Of a stretch of 17,868 nucleotides of DNA, positions 13,566 through 17,868 are shown in pieces; the first letter of the stretch is position 1; each line of letters starts with the position of its first letter. Below the pieces are notes generated by a model that saw only the letters and a list, made by a program, of their open reading frames with translations, had not been told where the DNA came from and ran no database searches. Where the stretch lies: NCBI GenBank assembly GCA_041477815.1, contig JBGOUV010000098.1, positions 1 through 17,868 on the forward strand, in the 5' to 3' direction. The position numbers were made by a program, and so were the translations under genes. Origin of the DNA: JBGOUV01 sp041477815 (GTDB lineage: Bacteria > Acidobacteriota > Terriglobia > Bryobacterales > JACQDG01).

Positions 13566-15545
13566 TCAGCGGCTCCTTTGCCGGCGCCGGTAGGCCACGG
13601 AGGCGAGCATCTGCTGGAAACGCGGATGGTCCCGGAGGCCCGCCAATTGGGGATCCCGGCGAAACCACTCTTCGCGGTCATCCCCCATGCGCACCGCCCG
13701 ATCGAGCCACTCCAGGGCTTTGGCCGTCTCGCCGAGCACCGCATAAAACTCCGCCGCCAGCAGAGGCCCCAGGTAAGAGATTCCGGCATAGGCCTGGACC
13801 TGGTCGTCCATCTCGCGTAACCCTTCGGTCTTCTTGCGCTCCAGGGCGAGCAGCAGGGCCCAGGCCAGCCGCCCACGGTAGTTCTGGCGATGCCGAGCGT
13901 CCACGCGCTCGAGAGCCTCACGGGCCTTCGGAAGGTCGCCCGCATCCATGTAGATGCGAGCCAGGGCCCAGAGGGCGATGCGGCTGCTGGGATCCTGCTC
14001 CAGGATTCGTTCCATTTCCCGGATGGCGCCGGCCGTGTCGCCATGTTCCCGCAGCAGTTCCCCGAGATTCAATCGGCCCGGCCAAAATAGCGGCCACCGC
14101 TCAATAATGCGATTCGTCTGCTGGACGGCCTGCTCGTAGTCGCCGTTCGCGCGGTGGTACAGCGGGAGCCACATGTGGGCCGGCACGTCGTTGGGGTTCT
14201 CTTGCAAGGCCAGGGCGACCTCGCCGGGGACTCGCTCGTTGCGTCCCTGAAGGAGATAGACGCCTGCCAGGACGGTGTGGGAGTTGCCGCAACCGGGGTC
14301 GTCCTGCAAGGCTTGCCGGGCGCCCTCTTCCGCCTTGTAAAGCCAGCTCGGATCGTTGGAGTCGCCCTGATGAACCAGCATCACGTGCGTGAACGCATAG
14401 GAGGCTCGGGCGGCGGCAAACTTGGGGTCGAGCGCCAGCGCCCGCTCCAGCATCTGCCGCATCTGGGGAAGGTCATGGCGCGGCCCGCGCCCTGCGACCA
14501 ACAGGGCTCGCTCGTAATACGTGTTCGCCTCCGTGTTGGTGGAGGGCCGGGCGCCGTCGCTGAGTCCCGGGCCGCCCGCGGGCGCCGCCGGCTTACCTCG
14601 CCACTGCCCACCCAGCCAGACCAGCGCGGCGGCGAGCGTCACCGCGCCAACGGCCCACCGCCAGCGCCGGCGGGAACCCTCCACGACTACGGGGACGGGG
14701 CTGGAAACCGCCGCGCCCGGCTGGATGGCCTCCAGGGCGGCGCGCACTTCACCCGCCCGCTGGTACCGCTCCCCGGCCTGCTTGGCCAGCAGGCGTTGAA
14801 TTATGGAGGCCAGGCTAGGCGGGACCCGCGCCGGCAGCGGCGGGGCCGGGTCCCGGAGGATGGCGGAGGTGGTCTCGAACGCGGTCGTCCCTCGAAACGG
14901 CAACGTCCCGGTTGCGGCCTGATAGAGCATCACCCCCAGCGCCCACAGGTCGCCGCGCGCGTCGGCCGGCTCGCCGCGCAGAACCTCCGGCGCCATGTAG
15001 GACAAGGTGCCGGCCACCACGCCTGCTTCGGTCAGCGGCGCCTGGGTGCGCGTGGCCCCCTCCGCAGGCCCCTCGATCACCCGCTTGGCCAAGCCGAAGT
15101 CGAGCACCTTGGGCCGTCCTTCCGGTGTGATGATCACGTTGGCGTTCTTCAGGTCGCGATGCACCACGCCACGCTCGTGGGCGTGGGCCAAGGCATCGGC
15201 GATCTGCGCCCCATAGCGGATCACCGTATCCACCGGCAGCCCGTCGCCGGGGACCAGCGCACTCAGGGGCTCGCCTTCCACCAACTCCATGGCGATGTAG
15301 GTTTCCCCGTCGGCCACTCCGGCTTGGAAGATGGTGCAAATGTTGGGATGGTTCAACGCCGAGGCCGTCCGGGCTTCCCGCAACAAGCGCGCCCGGGCAT
15401 TCTCGTCCACCTGCGCTTGCTCGCCCACCACCTTCAGGGCCACCGCGCGCTCCAGTTGCGTGTCGAGCGCCCGGTAGACGACGCCCATGCCCCCGGCGCC
15501 GATCTGCTCCAGGATCCGGTAGTGCGCCAGTGTGCGGCCCAGCAT
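13566..15545 (-). CDS. Ser/Thr protein kinase with TPR-like C-terminal half
   Basis: A 659-residue Hanks-type kinase anchored in the membrane. The kinase domain (about 9-275) shows the glycine loop IGAGGMGVVY, ATP-binding Lys38 (VALKVV), HRDLKNANV with catalytic Asp131, DFGLAK (149-154), and GTLSYMAPEVLRG. After a low-complexity linker, one transmembrane segment (about 297-313) is followed by Ala/Leu-rich TPR-like repeats (about 360-620, e.g. AIREMERILEQDPSSRIALWALAR). So the kinase faces the cytosol and the repeats face outward (inference from topology). This kinase-TM-TPR form is common in Acidobacteriota. The start MLGRTLAHYRILEQIG is the canonical one, though only GAGG directly abuts the ATG. 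All catalytic residues are present. Targets are unknown. Confidence 0.93.
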   Translation of the reverse strand: MLGRTLAHYRILEQIGAGGMGVVYRALDTQLERAVALKVVGEQAQVDENARARLLREARTASALNHPNICTIFQAGVADGETYIAMELVEGEPLSALVPGDGLPVDTVIRYGAQIADALAHAHERGVVHRDLKNANVIITPEGRPKVLDFGLAKRVIEGPAEGATRTQAPLTEAGVVAGTLSYMAPEVLRGEPADARGDLWALGVMLYQAATGTLPFRGTTAFETTSAILRDPAPPLPARVPPSLASIIQRLLAKQAGERYQRAGEVRAALEAIQPGAAVSSPVPVVVEGSRRRWRWAVGAVTLAAALVWLGGQWRGKPAAPAGGPGLSDGARPSTNTEANTYYERALLVAGRGPRHDLPQMRQMLERALALDPKFAAARASYAFTHVMLVHQGDSNDPSWLYKAEEGARQALQDDPGCGNSHTVLAGVYLLQGRNERVPGEVALALQENPNDVPAHMWLPLYHRANGDYEQAVQQTNRIIERWPLFWPGRLNLGELLREHGDTAGAIREMERILEQDPSSRIALWALARIYMDAGDLPKAREALERVDARHRQNYRGRLAWALLLALERKKTEGLREMDDQVQAYAGISYLGPLLAAEFYAVLGETAKALEWLDRAVRMGDDREEWFRRDPQLAGLRDHPRFQQMLASVAYRRRQRSR

Positions 15546-15554
15546 CCTCGTATC

Positions 15555-15605
15555 TTAGCGTATCCGCTGCTGGCGGCGGCAGTAGGACACGGACGCGAGC
15601 ATCCG
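15555..15605 (-). pseudogene. C-terminal stub of a paralogous kinase
   Basis: Just upstream of the kinase start the minus strand encodes ERMLASVSYCRRQQRIR followed by TAA (15557-15555). The kinase itself ends QQMLASVAYRRRQRSR. The DNA is also similar over about 45 bases. No other part of a second kinase is seen further upstream, so this is a leftover tail of a deleted tandem copy. Confidence 0.6.
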
Positions 15606-15694
15606 CTCTGCCGGGCGAGCAGGGATGGACCCTGATGGCGGCCTGGCCTCGTGACCGGACGGGAGCGCCGAGCGGTCTGCGGCGGGACTTCCAA

Positions 15695-16120
15695 TCAGGG
15701 CGCGATCCGCGTGGTGTGACGCGCGGTCATCTGCCAGCTCTTTCCCGCCTTCACCCAGACTTGCAGCAGGTCCAATTCCAGCTTGGCCGGCGCGCCGTTC
15801 TGCATCACGTTGGCCAGCATCTTGCCGTGGACCACCGCGGTAGGGCCATAGACCTTCACATGAAACCCGGGCGCCACCTGAAAATCCGGCTTGCCCTTGA
15901 CCAGAGCGGCGACGCACTCGGCCTTGTTCTCGTTCTTCGCGCTGGAGTGCACGTAGATCAGATCCGCGGAAAGCAGCTTATTCAGGGTGGCCTCGTCGCC
16001 CTTGCGCGCGGCGTCATTGAACTGCTGCAAGGCGCTGCGCACGGCCTGCTCATCGGACGCCGAACCATCGGCCGCCCCTGCCAAACCGCTTAACGCCAGG
16101 AGCAAAATGGTGTATCTCAT
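15695..16120 (-). CDS. Exported NTF2-like (DUF4440/SnoaL-type) protein
   Basis: A 141-residue protein with a signal peptide (MRYTILLLALSGLAGAADG) and a single NTF2-like cone domain. The recognisable pieces are the first helix AVRSALQQFNDAARKGDEAT, LLSADLIYVHSS, VKVYGPTAVVHGK, and the closing strands LDLLQVWVKAGKSWQMTARH with TTRI. Family members bind small ligands or act as isomerases, and many exported DUF4440 proteins have no assigned activity. The start at 16120 has a strong GGGAGGAG. It begins 21 bases after the upstream oxidase gene, so it is probably in the same operon, but a functional link to those enzymes is only positional. Confidence 0.85.
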   Translation of the reverse strand: MRYTILLLALSGLAGAADGSASDEQAVRSALQQFNDAARKGDEATLNKLLSADLIYVHSSAKNENKAECVAALVKGKPDFQVAPGFHVKVYGPTAVVHGKMLANVMQNGAPAKLELDLLQVWVKAGKSWQMTARHTTRIAP

Positions 16121-16141
16121 AGATCTCCTCCCACCTTCTCT

Positions 16142-17230
16142 CTATCTCCGGTGAATCTGTACCAGGCCGCGGTCGATGGCGGCGAGGTTCGGCCTGCCGG
16201 CCAGCCCCATGCTGCGGGCGAGCTCGCTTTGCAGCATCGCCAGCACGGTCTGGACGCCCTCGGCGCCGTAGGCGGCCAGACCCCACAGCGGCGGGCGGCC
16301 CACCAGTACGGCGCGCGCGCCCAGGGCCAGCGCTTTCAAAATGTCGGTGCCACGCCGAAAACTGCCGTCCATCAGAATGGGAACCTTGCCGCCCACGGCG
16401 TCCGCAATCGACGGCAGCAGGTCGATGGGCGCCGCCAGACCGCCGGCGAAGCGTCCGCCGTGACTTGAAACCACCAGGCCCTGCACGCCTCTGTTTACCG
16501 CCGTCCCGGCCTCCTCGGGGCTCATGATCACTTTCAGCACCAGGGGGACCGCGAGCCCCTGCCGCAGGCGATCCACCCAGCTCCAGTCCATCGCGGGAAG
16601 ACCTAGTGCAGGCAGTCGCGCGGGGTGGGGAGGCCCTGCCGCGCCGGGGGCTTGGTAGGGAGCGCCCACGGTGAGGCAGATCGCCCGGCAACCGGCCTTC
16701 ACGGCCTGCTGCACCCGGCCGCGCACCGCCGTCACGCCGGCTTCAGGATATACCTGATACCATAGTGGCGTTTTGGCCTGGGCGGCGATCCGCTCGAAGG
16801 GGAGGCTGGAACGGCCGCTCACCACCACCGCCGTCTGAGCGGCGGACGCGCCGCGAACCGTGGCCGCCTCGCCCTCGGGATGGAACCGCTGCTGGTGCGC
16901 GGCCGGACCCACCAGAATCGGCGCAAACATCTTGTCTCCGAACAATTCGGTGGTGAGATCCATGTCCCGCACGTCGATCAGCATGCGCGGCCGGAAGGTC
17001 ATGCGGTCGAACGCCCGGCGGTCGCTGCCGGCGATGACCGCGTAGACCGCGGCGGCCAGCCTGCGTTGGGCCATCGACTCGACTTCGAACACGTTCACCA
17101 GCTCCGCTCGGGGGGCGATCCGGCCGGGCGGCTCTCCGGCCAGCTCCTGGGCGCGCAGCAGCGGCGACCCGGCCACCAGCAACCCCAAGCCCTCCAAAGC
17201 CCGGCGCCGGCTGCAATGGGCCTTACTCAT
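16142..17230 (-). CDS. Tat-exported alpha-hydroxy-acid oxidase homologue
   Basis: A 362-residue FMN-dependent TIM-barrel protein of the glycolate oxidase/lactate dehydrogenase family, which oxidises 2-hydroxy acids. A twin-arginine signal is seen at the start (CSRRRALEGLGLLVAGSPLL). FMN-site blocks include FAPILVGPAA, PLWYQVYPE, VLKVI with Lys233, and FRRGTDILKALALGARAVLV then GRPPLWGLA. The catalytic histidine is His257 in SSHGGR, where the family usually has SNHGGRxLD. Here Asn is Ser and the following Asp is missing. The early YxxxxGxGDE-type motif reads VYAVIAGSDRRAF. The active site is therefore slightly divergent. The ATG at 17230 overlaps the stop of the tandem paralogue upstream (ATGA). 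A longer frame to 17392 only shadows that paralogue. Confidence 0.88.
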   Translation of the reverse strand: MSKAHCSRRRALEGLGLLVAGSPLLRAQELAGEPPGRIAPRAELVNVFEVESMAQRRLAAAVYAVIAGSDRRAFDRMTFRPRMLIDVRDMDLTTELFGDKMFAPILVGPAAHQQRFHPEGEAATVRGASAAQTAVVVSGRSSLPFERIAAQAKTPLWYQVYPEAGVTAVRGRVQQAVKAGCRAICLTVGAPYQAPGAAGPPHPARLPALGLPAMDWSWVDRLRQGLAVPLVLKVIMSPEEAGTAVNRGVQGLVVSSHGGRFAGGLAAPIDLLPSIADAVGGKVPILMDGSFRRGTDILKALALGARAVLVGRPPLWGLAAYGAEGVQTVLAMLQSELARSMGLAGRPNLAAIDRGLVQIHRR

Positions 17231-17868
17231 AGGAAGTTGGTCCTCACCGCGGTGCGATCGAGGGATGCTAGGGTCGGCCGTCCCACGTGAGCCAGGGCCA
17301 GGACCAGCTCCGCCTGCACGATTTCCAGAGTCCGCTGCACGCCCGGAGCGCCGTACGCCCCCAGGCCCCAGCGCGGCACGCGGCCCAGACAAACGGCTTT
17401 CGCGCCCAGGGCCAGCGCCTTCACGATGTCAGTCCCGCGCCGGAAACCGCTGTCGACCAGCACCGGAATCCGCCCGCCCACGGCGTCCACAATCTCCGGC
17501 AACACTTCCAGGCTGGACGGAGCGTAGTCGAGATAGCGCCCGCCGTGATTGGACACGATAATGCCGTCCACCCCGTGGTCCACCGCCAGGCGCGCGTCAG
17601 TCCCGGTCAGGATGCCCTTGAGTAGCAGCGGTACCTTCGTATAGGCGCGCAACTGCTTGACCGTGACCCAGCCGACATACGGCGTCTGGCCGCGCGTGCC
17701 GTAGCGCGTCAGGGGGACCTGCTCGGACCGGGAGCGCCGGGCCGAGCTCCCCAGGGCCCCGGCCGGCACGCCGCCCGTAAGATTTCGATTGTGCAGCACC
17801 CGCTCGCGGTGCGAGGTGTATTGGACATCCACGGTCAAGGCGACGGCGCGGCACCCGGCGGCCTGGGC
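17227..17868 (-). CDS. Alpha-hydroxy-acid oxidase homologue (partial)
   Basis: The gene runs off the right edge. The 213 C-terminal residues visible start AQAAGCRAVALTVDVQY. The FMN-barrel half is canonical: VPLLLKGILTGTDARLAVDH with the active-site Lys, GIIVSNHGGRYLDYAPSSLE with the catalytic His and the usual Asp, FRRGTDIVKALALGAKAVCL then GRVPRWGLGAYG, and the ending GRPTLASLD. It is a clear paralogue of the downstream gene, with a more typical active site. The substrate (lactate, glycolate, mandelate or other) cannot be told from this part, and the N-terminal signal region is outside the window. It is translationally coupled to the next gene by a 4-base overlap. Confidence 0.88.
   Translation of the reverse strand, partial: AQAAGCRAVALTVDVQYTSHRERVLHNRNLTGGVPAGALGSSARRSRSEQVPLTRYGTRGQTPYVGWVTVKQLRAYTKVPLLLKGILTGTDARLAVDHGVDGIIVSNHGGRYLDYAPSSLEVLPEIVDAVGGRIPVLVDSGFRRGTDIVKALALGAKAVCLGRVPRWGLGAYGAPGVQRTLEIVQAELVLALAHVGRPTLASLDRTAVRTNFL

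Noticed and set aside
14154..15635. Open frame of 493 codons on the plus strand
   Set aside because: It lies opposite the Ser/Thr kinase, whose motifs are unmistakable. The plus-strand product is His/Gly/Arg-rich with no domain, a GC-driven shadow.
17231..17392. Upstream extension of the Tat-exported oxidase
   Set aside because: It only covers the coding region of the paralogue in another frame, and it would bury the twin-arginine signal.
1..17868. CRISPR array, insertion sequence or prophage
   Set aside because: No regularly spaced repeats, transposase, integrase or phage gene was seen on either strand.

Overview
The window is GC-rich, densely coding bacterial DNA. It most resembles an Acidobacteriota genome of the Bryobacterales/Solibacter type. 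The signs are a Hanks-type Ser/Thr kinase with a transmembrane segment and a TPR-like C-terminal half, many exported proteins with Ala-rich signal peptides, a degenerate repeated intergenic motif, and decayed gene tails between intact genes. This placement is an inference from style, not from a marker gene.

Layout. (1) 137-1018: a HAD-superfamily hydrolase, followed by about 280 bp that seem to hold decayed gene tails. (2) 1302-4830: a tightly coupled signalling cassette of membrane histidine kinase, single-domain response regulator and REC-PAS-histidine kinase, with overlapping or near-touching ends. (3) 4891-5345: a small conserved-looking gene broken by two frameshifts, convergent with an exported FKBP prolyl isomerase (5388-6164, minus). 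(4) 6472-8075: a two-gene polyamine operon, a pyruvoyl-dependent arginine decarboxylase followed by a deoxyhypusine-synthase-like enzyme with an altered substrate pocket. (5) 8072-8880: a YgiT-type zinc-finger antitoxin whose DUF4258-like toxin partner survives only as a frameshifted fragment, then about 400 bp of unexplained sequence. (6) 11933-8881 on the minus strand: dnaB, alr and a YjjX/DUF84 NTP phosphatase as a compact operon. (7) 11934-12522: a long, partly AT-rich intergenic region with DnaA-box matches and a perfect hairpin. (8) 12523-13503: an exported cyclase-family (PF04199) hydrolase. (9) 15545-13566, minus: the Ser/Thr kinase, with the C-terminal stub of a paralogue just upstream. 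(10) 17868-15695, minus: two tandem FMN-dependent alpha-hydroxy-acid oxidase homologues with a 4-bp overlap, the second Tat-exported, then an exported NTF2-like (DUF4440) protein.

The observations most worth a second look are two 26-nt hairpins with covarying stems on either side of the cyclase gene, the arginine decarboxylase/DHS-like pair with a non-canonical pocket, the broken toxin-antitoxin pair, the twice-frameshifted gene, and the DnaA-box cluster beside dnaB. No CRISPR array, rRNA, convincing tRNA, transposase or integrase was found.
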